64,000 nt of DNA from Parabacteroides distasonis (GTDB taxonomy: Bacteria > Bacteroidota > Bacteroidia > Bacteroidales > Tannerellaceae). Each line of letters begins with the position of its first letter. Positions within the stretch are counted from its first letter, which is position 1. The translations under genes were made by a program, and so were the position numbers. The stretch is from contig NZ_SRYM01000012.1 of NCBI RefSeq assembly GCF_004793765.1, forward strand, positions 32,575 to 96,574, read 5' to 3'. This document shows positions 1 through 8,880 of this stretch, one piece after another. The notes under the pieces were generated by a model. It saw only the letters and a program-made list of their open reading frames with translations, ran no database searches and was not told the DNA's origin.

Positions 1-1740
1 CGTCCGTGCGTTCTCGTTCGCGGCGAGTTGTTTATGCAGTTCCAATTCTTTCTGTTGCAGGGCGGCCAATTGTTTCCCGTAAGCCTCCTGCCGTTCTTTC
101 TGATCGAGAAGCCGCTTGAGGCGCAGGGTCGCTTCCGAGATGTGATCCGCCAAGGCCAACAGACGCTCATGCGCCTCGTGAGAGGCGAAAGGATGCTCAA
201 GGCTTCCGCAGACCGGGCAAGGCGTTCCGGCGGTCAGCTTGTCCCGCAGGCTTTTGATATCGCCAGTCGTCACGAACTGGGCTTGCTCCAACAATAAACG
301 CTCCCGTTCCGTACGGCAGGTCTCGATCGATCGATCCAAAGCCTCCGGTTCCAACTCTTTGAGGGCAAGCTCTACAGACTTACGCTCTTCCTCGATCTTT
401 ACCTGTCCCTTGGCATGCGTCTCCGCCTCTCGCCGCAAAGATTGTCTTTGCACCTCCAACCGCTGGATTTTCTGCCGGATGGCTAGCAAGGCCTTGTCCG
501 ACCGCTCGACCGCCCGGCGAGCCGTGAGGCAGATATCCAGATGGATCAATAAGGCCGACAGTTGCTCGGCGATCCCCTCCTTGCCCCGGTAGCGTTCACG
601 CCACGTCGTCAGCTTGTCCCATTCCTCCAAGGCTTTCTTCCGCCGCTCCTCCACCTTCCAGAGTTTCTCTTCCGCCTCCTGCTTCCGCCGGGAGAACTCT
701 TTCATCCGCTCATCGGCCTCGGAGCGGGCTTTCAAGGCCGATTCCAGTTGCACGTCCAGTTTCCGGGCCTGTTGCAATTCCAGTCGCAGACGCTTAGATT
801 CCTCATCCGTCCTCGTCAATCGCACCTCTCCTTGCTCATACTCCTTCCTCGCGGTTTCCAGCGATGCCAGCGCCCGTTCCAAGAAACGGGCGTTCTCCTC
901 CCGCTGTTTTTCCTTCGAGGCGATCTGAACCTCGGCCGCTTTCACGGCCTCCCGCAAGCTTTGCCGCTCGGCCTTCGCCTTCTCCAAACGGGCCATCTCC
1001 CCCTCCAAGACCGAAAGGCGGGTTTGGGAGGCTTCCACCTCCTCCTCCGATAGAAGCTCTATGCCTTGTACGCAGGCGTATAGCTGCTCGTAGGCCTCCT
1101 TCGCCTCGGCGTTCTTGGCGAAGATCCGGCGGGAGATCTCCGAGTATTGCTCCGTACCGGTCAGTTTCTCCAGCAAGGAGGCCTTCTCGCCCTGCTCCGC
1201 TTTCAGGAAGGTAGAGAAATCGTTCTGAGCCAAGAGCACCGAGCGGGTGAACTGATCGAAGGTCAGGCCGATCAGCTCGATGATACGGGCTTGCAGGTCC
1301 TTGTTGGTTCCCGGCTCTTCTTTCCCGGCATCTATATTATATAATGTAAGGCGGGCGGCCTGCAAACGTCCGCTCTCCTTCTCCCGGGCCCGGGATACGG
1401 ACCAGCGGGCGCAATACCGACACCCGTTCAGCGCCACGAAATCCACCTCGGCATAGCCCGAGGCCGTCCCGCGGCGCAAGAGGAAGCGGGGGTCGCTTTG
1501 CGGCAACACATCCTCTTGCACGTCCCTCAGCCGCACGTTATTCTCCTTCGCCTGCTCCGTTCGCGGCGTACGGGAGAAAAGGGCGAGGCACATGGCATCC
1601 AGCAACGTGGATTTTCCCGCCCCCGTAGGCCCGGATATAGCGAAGATACCCGCCGAAGCCAAAGGCTCTTCCGTAAAATCAATGGAAAACTCTCCTTCCA
1701 GCGACGCCAGATTGCGTCCTCTGATCGCCAGCACTCTCAT
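1..1740 (-). CDS. sbcC: Exonuclease subunit SbcC (N-terminal two-thirds, cut by window edge)
   Basis: SMC-like ATPase subunit of the SbcCD nuclease, which cleaves hairpins and DNA ends during repair and replication. Reading leftward from ATG at 1738-1740, the N-terminus (MRVLAIRGRNLASLEGEF) leads into a Walker A motif, GPTGAGKST, near residue 40. A long charged coiled coil follows. The zinc hook CPVC is encoded at 208-219 (Cys508 and Cys511), so the second coiled coil and the C-terminal ATPase lobe lie beyond position 1. The start overlaps the sbcD stop in an ATGA, which indicates translational coupling. The family is normally about 1000 residues. The identification rests on the Walker A motif, the hook and the sbcD neighbour together. 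Confidence 0.95.
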   Translation of the reverse strand, partial: MRVLAIRGRNLASLEGEFSIDFTEEPLASAGIFAISGPTGAGKSTLLDAMCLALFSRTPRTEQAKENNVRLRDVQEDVLPQSDPRFLLRRGTASGYAEVDFVALNGCRYCARWSVSRAREKESGRLQAARLTLYNIDAGKEEPGTNKDLQARIIELIGLTFDQFTRSVLLAQNDFSTFLKAEQGEKASLLEKLTGTEQYSEISRRIFAKNAEAKEAYEQLYACVQGIELLSEEEVEASQTRLSVLEGEMARLEKAKAERQSLREAVKAAEVQIASKEKQREENARFLERALASLETARKEYEQGEVRLTRTDEESKRLRLELQQARKLDVQLESALKARSEADERMKEFSRRKQEAEEKLWKVEERRKKALEEWDKLTTWRERYRGKEGIAEQLSALLIHLDICLTARRAVERSDKALLAIRQKIQRLEVQRQSLRREAETHAKGQVKIEEERKSVELALKELEPEALDRSIETCRTERERLLLEQAQFVTTGDIKSLRDKLTAGTPCPVCGSLEHPFASHEAHERLLALADHISEATLRLKRLLDQKERQEAYGKQLAALQQKELELHKQLAANENART

Positions 1741-2987
1741 AAAACAACCTCCCTCATCACCTCGTCAAACAATGTCTCTATCTCCTCGGGCAACTCGCCT
1801 CCGTATTTCACGGCAAACGTATGCCTCAGCATATCCAGCGGGGCTATCTTTTGCAAATCATTATACGATAAGGCCCTCTCCTCCGCCTCCCCTTCCCGCC
1901 GGGGATACGAAGGAACGATGGAGGTGAGGCGGACCGCCTTCCCGACCAACGCCTCCTCTACCCGATGGCGGAACGTAGGGTCCGGCTCCGTCAGCAGGAC
2001 CCGTATCTCCACGTAAGGCCAGCGGCTCTCGTCCTCCCTGCCCTCCTCCGGTTCCGGAAGCCCGGCGAGGCATCGCAAGACCTCCTCCGGAGGTAACGGG
2101 CTGTCCGGTATACGCATCAAGTCCGCAACTCTTGGTATCTCGATCGCCTCGATACCAGCGACCTTCCCCTCCTCGACCGCTATGGCTATCACTTGATGCC
2201 GGTAATTCTTCTCCGAGAACGACATGGGAAGCGGGCTTCCGGCGTAACGTACCGCCTCGCGCCCGCCGATCCGTTGCGCTTTATGGATATGCCCTAGCGC
2301 CGTATAAGCGATCCCGGCGTCGAAGGTATCCGCGGATACGGACTCCAGCCCTCCCATGATCGCACGCTCGCTCCGGTCGTCGTCCGATAGTTCGGCTCCG
2401 GTGGCGTGAAGGTGTCCCAAGGCTACGATCGCCTCGCCGGGATTCCTTTGGGCGTCGGCATAAGCATAGAGCCGCCGGTACATCCGGCCGATACCCGCCA
2501 CATACGAATCAGTCCCTCCCTCGGGCGCCGCCGGGTAATCCCCTTGGCGGAGGAAAGGCACCGCCAGGCAAAGCGCCTCCCGTTCTCCCGCCCGGTTCCT
2601 CAAGGGGACGACGAGCGATCCGAGATCGATCTCCCCGGAATCCGTCCGCCCCATGATACCTACGATCAAGGTATTCAACTCCTCCAGTAAGGGATTCGGG
2701 GCTTCCAGACGGATAGCGGAATCATGGTTACCGGCGATGATCACGATCTGCAAGCCCGGATTCCGGCGGTTCGCCTCTTTCAGGAAACGATAGAAACGAC
2801 GTTGCGCCCCGGCGGAAGGGTTCGTCACGTCGAACACATCGCCGGCGATCAGCAGGACATCCGTCTGCCGTTCCACCAAAAGATTTGTCAGAAAACCGAG
2901 AAAAGCCTCGTGCTCCGCCTCCCGGTCGTAGCCGAAAAAGGTCTGGCCCAGATGCCAGTCGGCCGTATGGATAAGTTTCAATGCCAT
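1737..2987 (-). CDS. sbcD: Exonuclease subunit SbcD, Mre11-type phosphoesterase
   Basis: Nuclease subunit of SbcCD, 416 residues. The metallophosphoesterase motifs appear in order: D10-x-H12 in HTADWHLG, GDVFD at 49-53, GNHD at 86-89, and two GHxH motifs (GHLH near 192, GHIH near 232), which together bind two metal ions. A C-terminal capping region follows. It is the first gene of a sbcD-sbcC operon, since its TGA overlaps the sbcC ATG. A TAnnTTTG box lies 26 bases upstream of the start codon, giving a very short leader. The length fits the family. Confidence 0.96.
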   Translation of the reverse strand: MALKLIHTADWHLGQTFFGYDREAEHEAFLGFLTNLLVERQTDVLLIAGDVFDVTNPSAGAQRRFYRFLKEANRRNPGLQIVIIAGNHDSAIRLEAPNPLLEELNTLIVGIMGRTDSGEIDLGSLVVPLRNRAGEREALCLAVPFLRQGDYPAAPEGGTDSYVAGIGRMYRRLYAYADAQRNPGEAIVALGHLHATGAELSDDDRSERAIMGGLESVSADTFDAGIAYTALGHIHKAQRIGGREAVRYAGSPLPMSFSEKNYRHQVIAIAVEEGKVAGIEAIEIPRVADLMRIPDSPLPPEEVLRCLAGLPEPEEGREDESRWPYVEIRVLLTEPDPTFRHRVEEALVGKAVRLTSIVPSYPRREGEAEERALSYNDLQKIAPLDMLRHTFAVKYGGELPEEIETLFDEVMREVVL

Positions 2988-3012
2988 GATGGTAATCTTG
3001 TTTTAGAGAGGC

Positions 3013-3020
3013 CAAAGGTA
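3013..3020 (-). promoter_or_regulatory. -7 promoter box for sbcDC
   Basis: Minus-strand TACCTTTG matches the Bacteroidetes -7 consensus TAnnTTTG exactly. It ends 26 bases before the sbcD ATG. No clear -33 TTTG was found. Confidence 0.6.
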
Positions 3021-3084
3021 GAAAAAAATCTCAGGAAAGACCTTTAGAAAGGAGGAGAGGATGCGGGAAGGAAGCAAGTTGTCA

Positions 3085-3169
3085 TTTCCGGGTGCCGGAA
3101 ACGGACGTTTCCACGTATCGGAAACGAGAGCTTCCGGGTGTCGGAAACGAGAACTTCCGACACCCGGAA
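3085..3169. repeat. Array A: 23-bp tandem units ending in an inverted copy
   Basis: Three units of exactly 23 bp start at 3085, 3108 and 3131. Each has a palindromic core of the form TTCCG-N5-CGGAA followed by an 8-base linker (ACGGACG.. or ACGAGA..). After the third core (TTCCGGGTGTCGGAA) comes its exact reverse complement, TTCCGACACCCGGAA, at 3155-3169, so the end can fold into a strong hairpin. The array lies just beyond the stop codon of the HU/Ig gene and may serve as its terminator. It shares its architecture, but not its sequence, with the arrays near 18.6, 20.6, 51.7 and 59.9 kb. Confidence 0.85.
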
Positions 3170-3175
3170 TAAAAG

Positions 3176-3955
3176 TTAAACCTCATCGGGGCTTTCGCTA
3201 TCTCCATCTCCTCCGCCCACGGTTAATGGATAAGGGAAGCGATTCCGGCGTACTTCCTTCAAAAAGACTTTACTGTTGCCACTCGAGCGTGTAGCCACCT
3301 CCAAATAATAGGTGCCATCCTCCAAGGCGGGTATGATAAGCGAGAAGTTAGACGGGTCGTTGCGCAACACGGAGTTCATCGGCACGGCCACCGACGTTTG
3401 GGAGTCGTCCTTCACGAAGAAGAAGCCCACCGTGTCTCCCTCCTCGCCGGCGATCTTGACGCGCTGCCCGGTGCCGGTCAATCCTCCGCCCGGGGTCAGT
3501 TTCGTATTCACGGCACCTGACGCTACGTCCGTCACGCTGATGATCGTAGGCAGCCCCTCCTCCACATGGCTGACGATCACGCTGATGTCCGTCAGCTTCG
3601 AACGAATCTCCGCCGTGGGCGTAGAGCGGAGCACGACCTTGTTGCGCGCCGGGTCGAACTGCGCCTTCGGACCGATGAACGAGCCTTCCATGCCCAAGCT
3701 GTTCGTCGTGAAACCGAACTCCACGGTACTACCCGAGAAAAGCTCGTCCTCGGCCACCCCCTTGATCTCACTGTAAATACCCTCGATCTCCGAGGCCGAG
3801 TATTTCGTACCGAACCGGGCGGCGGCCAGTTTGCATAAGTCGCCGATCGAGCGGCTTTGCACGTAAGTGACGTTGAACGTGAAATCGTCCGTGCGTGTCG
3901 TCAACTTGTTCTCCACCAGCTTACCGGTGATACTTCTTTTCTTAGGTTCTGCCAT
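3176..3955 (-). CDS. HU-like DNA-binding protein with C-terminal Ig-like (DUF4469) domain
   Basis: 259-residue protein of a Bacteroidetes-specific type. Residues from about 1 to 125 resemble the HU/IHF-like fold domain often placed before DUF4469. Residues from about 130 to 245 form an all-beta, Ig-like domain (TIISVTDVASGAVNTKLTPGGGLTGTG pattern with alternating hydrophobics). No signal peptide is present, so it should be cytoplasmic and nucleoid-associated. The tail (after about residue 245) is glycine- and acid-rich. It is a single gene with its own promoter, and its 3' end runs into repeat array A. The molecular role is unknown and the family assignment is from recognition. Confidence 0.8.
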   Translation of the reverse strand: MAEPKKRSITGKLVENKLTTRTDDFTFNVTYVQSRSIGDLCKLAAARFGTKYSASEIEGIYSEIKGVAEDELFSGSTVEFGFTTNSLGMEGSFIGPKAQFDPARNKVVLRSTPTAEIRSKLTDISVIVSHVEEGLPTIISVTDVASGAVNTKLTPGGGLTGTGQRVKIAGEEGDTVGFFFVKDDSQTSVAVPMNSVLRNDPSNFSLIIPALEDGTYYLEVATRSSGNSKVFLKEVRRNRFPYPLTVGGGDGDSESPDEV

Positions 3956-4010
3956 ACTATCATTCAGATTATGGGTCTCTCTTGGATGGAGGCCCTGATT
4001 ATTAAATCTT

Positions 4011-4018
4011 CAAATATA
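4011..4018 (-). promoter_or_regulatory. -7 promoter box for the HU/Ig gene
   Basis: Minus-strand TATATTTG is an exact TAnnTTTG match, 56 bases upstream of the start at 3955. Confidence 0.55.
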
Positions 4019-4168
4019 ACAATAAAGTCCCACTCTCGCAAGTTAAAACCGGATTACTATTCACGCTTTCTTAAAAAACTATTTGTAAGCAAAACCTAGC
4101 GAACTCATAATAATTTGTTACTTTCGCGGTGGTTTTAAATAGGAACAACATAATTAATAAACATACTT

Positions 4169-6454
4169 ATGGCAAAGATTACAAAAGAGGATGCCCTTCG
4201 GTACCATGCCGAAGGCAAACCGGGTAAGATCGAGGTTATCCCGACAAAGCCTCACAGCACGCAAACGGATTTATCCCTGGCTTATTCGCCGGGCGTAGCC
4301 GAGCCGTGTCTGGAAATCGAGAAGAATCCGCACGACGCATATGAATATACGGCGAAAGGAAACTTGGTGGCGGTGATCTCTAACGGTACCGCCGTACTCG
4401 GATTGGGCGATATAGGCCCCTTGGCCGGTAAGCCGGTGATGGAAGGCAAAGGATTGCTATTCAAGATATTCGCGGGCATCGACGTATTCGACATCGAGGT
4501 GGACGAGAAAGATCCGGAAAAGTTTATCCAAACCGTGAAGGCGATCTCGCCTACGTTCGGAGGAATCAACCTGGAGGATATCAAGGCTCCGGAATGTTTC
4601 GAGATCGAGACTCGCTTGAAGAACGAGCTGGATATCCCCGTCATGCACGACGACCAGCACGGTACGGCTATCATCTCGGGCGCCGGGCTGATCAACGCCT
4701 TGGAGATCGCCGGCAAGAAGATCGAGGACGTGAAGATCGTGGTGAATGGCGCCGGAGCCGCCTCGATATCCTGTACGAGATTATATGTGATGCTAGGCGC
4801 GCGCAAGGAAAATATCGTCATGTGCGACAGCAAGGGCGTTATCTCTACCAGCCGCCCGGACTTGAACGCCGCCAAGCGGGAGTTCGCTACCGACCGACCG
4901 ATCAAGACCTTGCAGGAGGCCGTGGTGGGGGCCGACGTATTCTTGGGTCTCTCCGTGGCAAACGTATTGACTAAGGAGATGGTACGCGGCATGAACGAGA
5001 ACCCGATCGTATTCGCCTTGGCGAACCCGAACCCGGAGATCTCCTACGCCGACGCTATGGCTTCGCGGGACGATATCATCTTCGCTACCGGACGTTCCGA
5101 CTATCCGAACCAGATCAACAACGTGCTGGGATTCCCTTATATCTTCCGCGGCGCCTTGGATACGCACGCCAAGGCGATCAACGAGGAGATGAAGCTGGCC
5201 GCCGTCTACGCCATCGCCGACCTTGCCAAGGAGCCGGTTCCCGACGTGGTGAACGCCGCCTATAAGCTGAGACGCACCACTTTCGGACGCAACTATATCC
5301 TTCCGAAAGCGCTCGATCCCCGCTTGCTGACCCGTGTGTCTTGCGCCGTGGCGAAAGCCGCTATCGACTCGGGCGTGTCTCGCAAGACGATCACCGACTG
5401 GGAGGGCTACGCCAACCACTTACGTGAGATGATGGGATACGATAACAAACTATTGCGCTCGTTCACCGATATGGCGAAAGCGAACCCGAAACGGGTGGTA
5501 TTCGCCGAGGCGAACCACGTGAATATGCTGAAAGCCGCCGCCGAGGCGAAAGCGGAAGGTATCTGTTTCCCGATCTTGCTGGGCAACGAGGAGCGTCTGG
5601 CTAAGATCGCCGCCGAGGAGAATATCAGTCTCGAAGGTATCGAGATCGTCAACCTCCGCCACGACCGCGAGACGGAACGCCGCCACCGCTACGCTCGTAT
5701 CCTTTCTGATAACAAGGCACGCGAGGGCGTGACTTACTCGGAGGCTTGCGAGAAGATGGTAGACCGCAATGCGTTCGGTATGATGATGGTGGCTACCGGC
5801 GACGCTGACGCTTTCGTGACGGGCGTATACAGCCGCTACTCGGAGGTTACCAAGATGGCGGAGCAGATCATCGGCATCCGCCCGAGTTACAAGCATTTCG
5901 GAGCCTTGAACATCCTGACTTGCAAGAAGGGTACGTTCTTTATGGCCGATACGCTGATCAACCGTCACCCGTCGGCCGAGGTATTGATCGATATCGCCCG
6001 CCTGACGCACGACGCCGTGAAGTTCTTCGCTCACGAGCCGGTGATGGCGATGTTGTCTTACTCCAATTTCGGGGCCGACAAGCAGGGCAGTCCGCTGAAA
6101 GTACACGAAGCGATCGACTTCTTGCATAAGACATACCCGGACATGGTAGTAGACGGAGAGATGCAGGTGAACTTCGCCCTCGACAAGAAGCTGCGCGACG
6201 ATATGTACCCGTTCAACAAGCTGAAAGGGCAAGACGTGAATACCTTGATCTTCCCGAACCTAAGCTCCGCCAACAGCGCATACAAGCTATTGGATACGCT
6301 GGGTATCACCGAGACGATCGGCCCGATCCAAATGGGATTGAACAAACCGATCCACTTCACCGACGTAGAAAGCTCTACCCGTGATATCGTGAACCTGACT
6401 ACCGTAGCTGTCGTAGACGCTATCGTTCAGGAGCAGATCGAGAAAGAAAGTTGA
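4169..6454 (+). CDS. maeB: NADP-dependent malic enzyme fused to a phosphotransacetylase domain
   Basis: Oxidative decarboxylation of malate to pyruvate, 761 residues, cytoplasmic. The N-terminal half is malic enzyme: SPGVAEPCLEI at 40-50, NGTAVLGLGDIGPLAGKPVMEGK near 72-95, and a Rossmann NAD(P) segment VVNGAGAA near 190-198. The C-terminal part from about residue 430 is a phosphotransacetylase-like domain (VVFAEANHVNMLKAAAEA, FPNLSSANSAYKLL). In the MaeB family this domain is regulatory, sensing acetyl-CoA, and not catalytic. The length matches MaeB. It is monocistronic, with a TACTTTCG box (one mismatch to the -7 consensus) at 4119-4126 and a strong terminator right after the stop. Confidence 0.96.
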   Translation: MAKITKEDALRYHAEGKPGKIEVIPTKPHSTQTDLSLAYSPGVAEPCLEIEKNPHDAYEYTAKGNLVAVISNGTAVLGLGDIGPLAGKPVMEGKGLLFKIFAGIDVFDIEVDEKDPEKFIQTVKAISPTFGGINLEDIKAPECFEIETRLKNELDIPVMHDDQHGTAIISGAGLINALEIAGKKIEDVKIVVNGAGAASISCTRLYVMLGARKENIVMCDSKGVISTSRPDLNAAKREFATDRPIKTLQEAVVGADVFLGLSVANVLTKEMVRGMNENPIVFALANPNPEISYADAMASRDDIIFATGRSDYPNQINNVLGFPYIFRGALDTHAKAINEEMKLAAVYAIADLAKEPVPDVVNAAYKLRRTTFGRNYILPKALDPRLLTRVSCAVAKAAIDSGVSRKTITDWEGYANHLREMMGYDNKLLRSFTDMAKANPKRVVFAEANHVNMLKAAAEAKAEGICFPILLGNEERLAKIAAEENISLEGIEIVNLRHDRETERRHRYARILSDNKAREGVTYSEACEKMVDRNAFGMMMVATGDADAFVTGVYSRYSEVTKMAEQIIGIRPSYKHFGALNILTCKKGTFFMADTLINRHPSAEVLIDIARLTHDAVKFFAHEPVMAMLSYSNFGADKQGSPLKVHEAIDFLHKTYPDMVVDGEMQVNFALDKKLRDDMYPFNKLKGQDVNTLIFPNLSSANSAYKLLDTLGITETIGPIQMGLNKPIHFTDVESSTRDIVNLTTVAVVDAIVQEQIEKES

Positions 6455-6484
6455 TAGGGGATAAGCCCTATCAATACAGTCCCC

Positions 6485-6520
6485 AGTTGTAGAGAGGGGG
6501 CGTGCCCCCTCTCTACAACT
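6485..6520. terminator. Bidirectional terminator between maeB and the dehydrogenase gene
   Basis: A perfect 16-bp inverted repeat at 6485-6500 and 6505-6520 (AGTTGTAGAGAGGGGG with a CGTG loop) sits between two convergent genes. Confidence 0.85.
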
Positions 6521-6527
6521 GAATATA

Positions 6528-7421
6528 TCAATTCTGATAGCTTTCGATATTTGCTATTACCTTTTGCGACAATCGCTCCATACATTGCTCCGAGTGGCCG
6601 GAGACTTTCGGGGTATATATGACATTATCGAACTGCGTCAAGGTATCCGCATAATTCCCGATACCCACCCCATCGCATAAGAAGAAATTCCGTTTATGGG
6701 CGCTAAGCCAACGTTGTAAATCCGGGACACGGAAAGTCGGCCCTACCGACGTATTGATCAATATCTTCAGATTACCGAACAAACGAAACTCACCCGCCCC
6801 CAAAAGAATCGTATTACGAGGCAAGCAAGTACATAAAATATCCACCTCCGGCAGCAACTCCCGCAAAGGCAGATAAGCGATACCGATGGCCTCGGCGTCC
6901 GGCTTACGGGTACGGCTGAAATAATAAACTTCCGCCCCCAAGAAACGAAGGGCGTCAGCGATCATTCTCCCGGTGCGACCCAATCCTACGATGCCTACTT
7001 TTTGCCCGCCCAGCTCATATGCCTTATGCTTCCACTGCTTCCCGCCGAAACCATGTAGCAGACGGACCAGCTCGCTAATGACATACTCCACGACTCCCTC
7101 ATCGCCATAGTCACGGATGCCCAAAACCGTTATCCCCCGCTCACGTGCGGCGGCGATATCCACATTTGCGCTAGACTCGCCATAGAGGGTACAGCACATC
7201 CCGATGTATTTGATATTCGGGCAAGCCTCGATCACATTCCTACGGATCTGTGTATTATAAGAGACGAGTACACAATCAGCGTCCCCGATCCGGCTCACGG
7301 TCTCCTCATCTGTTTCCGGAATGCTGGTATAAAAAATCACCTCTTTTCCAAGCGTCTTCAAACGCTCCACGCCCCATGTATTCAGCCCGGTAGAATCTAC
7401 CACTACAATTTTCTCAAACAT
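6528..7421 (-). CDS. D-2-hydroxyacid dehydrogenase family protein
   Basis: 297-residue NAD-dependent dehydrogenase of the D-isomer 2-hydroxyacid family. The nucleotide-binding motif GIVGLGRTGRMIADALRFLGAEVYY has its GxGxxG at 146-151. Motifs for the catalytic Arg and Glu regions are degenerate (NTSVGPTFRV stands where the family usually has N-x-x-R-G), so substrate and even activity are uncertain. It lies 24 bases downstream of the DUF456 gene on the same strand, probably in one transcript. It could be a reductase-like protein with altered chemistry. Confidence 0.8.
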   Translation of the reverse strand: MFEKIVVVDSTGLNTWGVERLKTLGKEVIFYTSIPETDEETVSRIGDADCVLVSYNTQIRRNVIEACPNIKYIGMCCTLYGESSANVDIAAARERGITVLGIRDYGDEGVVEYVISELVRLLHGFGGKQWKHKAYELGGQKVGIVGLGRTGRMIADALRFLGAEVYYFSRTRKPDAEAIGIAYLPLRELLPEVDILCTCLPRNTILLGAGEFRLFGNLKILINTSVGPTFRVPDLQRWLSAHKRNFFLCDGVGIGNYADTLTQFDNVIYTPKVSGHSEQCMERLSQKVIANIESYQN

Positions 7422-7445
7422 ATCTTGCTTTATTAATTACCATCT

Positions 7446-7925
7446 TCAATTGATTATCCCTCTCACAAAACTATAAATAAAATAGCCACAAAGAGCGACT
7501 TTCAACACGACACTCAATAAAAAACCAACGAACGCCCCGAAACCAGCTTTCAACGCATCCCCGGACGCTTTGCCACCCAAAAGTTCCCCAACAAAAGCCC
7601 CCACGAAAGGACCAAGTAAGAACCCCCAAGGCGGAAACACGAATATGCCAGCCACGGTTCCCACGGCACATCCCCAATTTCCCCACTTGGACCCTCCGCT
7701 ATACTTAGTCCCCAGCATGGGCGTAACATAGTCCATCGCCTGTGCCAACACGACCAGCAATCCCCACACGACCAACTCCGTAATCGTAAATTCCTCATAG
7801 CCCGTAAAATGCAGTAGCCATAAAGCCAAATACGCCATCGGCAGCCCCGGCAGCCCCGGCAAAAAACACCCCGCCAATCCCACCAACAAACAGATAACGC
7901 CTAGTATAACCAATAAGATATCCAT
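7446..7925 (-). CDS. DUF456 membrane protein
   Basis: 159-residue integral membrane protein with a glycine-rich DUF456 pattern (LLVGLAGCFLPGLPGLPMAYLALWLLH near the N-terminus, and PPWGFLLGPFVGAFVGELLGG in the middle). Four or five membrane segments are visible. The start is set at the ATG of MDILLVILGVICLL. A longer reading from 7970 would begin upstream of the -7 box at 7956-7963, which rules it out. The function is unknown. It is the first gene of a probable two-gene operon with the dehydrogenase. Confidence 0.85.
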   Translation of the reverse strand: MDILLVILGVICLLVGLAGCFLPGLPGLPMAYLALWLLHFTGYEEFTITELVVWGLLVVLAQAMDYVTPMLGTKYSGGSKWGNWGCAVGTVAGIFVFPPWGFLLGPFVGAFVGELLGGKASGDALKAGFGAFVGFLLSVVLKVALCGYFIYSFVRGIIN

Positions 7926-7955
7926 ACATTTTAGTTTTTGGAATATATAAATAGA

Positions 7956-7963
7956 CAAAGATA
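7956..7963 (-). promoter_or_regulatory. -7 promoter box for the DUF456 operon
   Basis: Minus-strand TATCTTTG is an exact TAnnTTTG match, 31 bases before the ATG at 7925. It decides the start of that gene. Confidence 0.6.
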
Positions 7964-8004
7964 CAAACATTTCCCAACTTGGGCTATTGCTATATCCGTA
8001 CGCT

Positions 8005-8235
8005 TTTCGACGGTGAGGTTACCCGGGCCAGCCGGATTATCTATCCCCCAATATCGACCCATTGACCGGTATCGTGAACGATTCCAATGTCGTACGATAT
8101 CGTCCTATTGAGGTAGGTAAACTAGTGGACAATACACTTCGCCGAGTGACCGCCGATATCAGTCCCAAAGATCCCTATGTCACCTCCACCCTGCTTAAAG
8201 TACGGGATGGTATGACTATCAAACCTATAAAATAA
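8005..8235 (+). pseudogene. Remnant of an RND efflux membrane-fusion protein (C-terminal end)
   Basis: Forward-strand scrap of a MexA/AcrA-type periplasmic adaptor. From 8017 to the TAA at 8233-8235 the frame is open and reads as the family's last about 70 residues: a beta-barrel segment DYLSPNIDPLTGIV, then RPIEVGKLV, and the typical tail LLKVRDGMTIKPIK. Just upstream a second frame reads FDGEVTRASRII, so a frameshift or deletion lies near 8010-8020. No start codon or N-terminal domain remains. Confidence 0.75.
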
Positions 8236-8242
8236 GCAAGCT

Positions 8243-8333
8243 ATGGTAAAGTTCTTTATTAACAGACCGATATTCGCCACCGTACTTGCATCGTGATATC
8301 GGAAAGAAGACGGATGATATGCCTAAACAATAG
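8243..8333 (+). pseudogene. Remnant of an RND efflux pump (AcrB-type N-terminus)
   Basis: Eight bases after the adaptor remnant an ATG opens MVKFFINRPIFATVLAS and stops at TGA 8294-8296. This is the hallmark N-terminus of AcrB/MexB-type pumps, in the correct operon order. The following frame to TAG at 8331-8333 (IGKKTDDMPKQ) might be the pump's original C-terminus, joined by an internal deletion of about 3 kb. That last point is inference. Confidence 0.7.
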
Positions 8334-8359
8334 AAAGTATCCAATCCCCAAATGAAGCG

Positions 8360-8398
8360 AAAAAGAATAGCCGTGGATTTGCCATGGCTATTCTTTTT
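8360..8398. terminator. Bidirectional terminator after the RND scar and the FKBP gene
   Basis: A perfect 13-bp inverted repeat (AAAAAGAATAGCC at 8360-8372 and its complement at 8386-8398) has T-runs on both strands. It probably ended the old RND operon and now serves the convergent FKBP gene. Confidence 0.8.
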
Positions 8399-8440
8399 TA
8401 CTCCTTTTGTATACATTATTATATACCTTATAAATAGGAA

Positions 8441-8842
8441 TTAGGCGATTCCCAATAGCTCCACCTCAAATATTAATGTTGAGAAAGCGGGGATCGGACC
8501 CGAGGTACGATTACCATAGCCTAAATTATAAGGGATATAAATCATCCATCTATCCCCTACCCGCATTTCTTGAAGGGCCAATTGCCAGCCTTCAATCACT
8601 TGGTTCAAACGAAAGGCTTCCGGGCAATCCCGTTTCCATGAGTTATCAAACTCCCTTCCGTTAATCAACGTCCCTTTATAATGTACGGAAACGACGCTTT
8701 CCTGACTAGGAGAAACTTTGCCTGTACCGGCTTGTAATACCTTATATAATATACCGCACGATAATGCCTGGGCTCCCTCTTCCGAAGCAATCTCATCCAA
8801 ATACAATAGATTCTTCTCTTTGTACTCCTCTTTTCTACTCAT
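8441..8842 (-). CDS. FKBP-type peptidyl-prolyl cis-trans isomerase
   Basis: 133 residues. One FKBP domain covers about residues 28 to 132, with the recognisable strand VVSVHYKGTLINGREFDNSW, VIEGWQLALQEMRVGDRWMIYIP, and the LGYGNR...IPAFSTLIFEVELL ending. No signal peptide is present, so this copy is probably cytoplasmic, unlike the many lipoprotein FKBPs of Bacteroidetes. An exact promoter box lies 31 bases upstream and a strong terminator follows. Confidence 0.92.
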   Translation of the reverse strand: MSRKEEYKEKNLLYLDEIASEEGAQALSCGILYKVLQAGTGKVSPSQESVVSVHYKGTLINGREFDNSWKRDCPEAFRLNQVIEGWQLALQEMRVGDRWMIYIPYNLGYGNRTSGPIPAFSTLIFEVELLGIA

Positions 8843-8872
8843 ATATATTACATTATCTTAAATTTAGCTGCG

Positions 8873-8880
8873 CAAATGTA
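8873..8880 (-). promoter_or_regulatory. -7 promoter box for the FKBP gene
   Basis: Minus-strand TACATTTG, exact TAnnTTTG match, upstream of the start at 8842. Confidence 0.6.

Noticed and set aside
5450..6232. A 260-codon open frame antisense to maeB
   Set aside because: Shadow frame opposite a clear PTA-domain coding region; no motif and no promoter.
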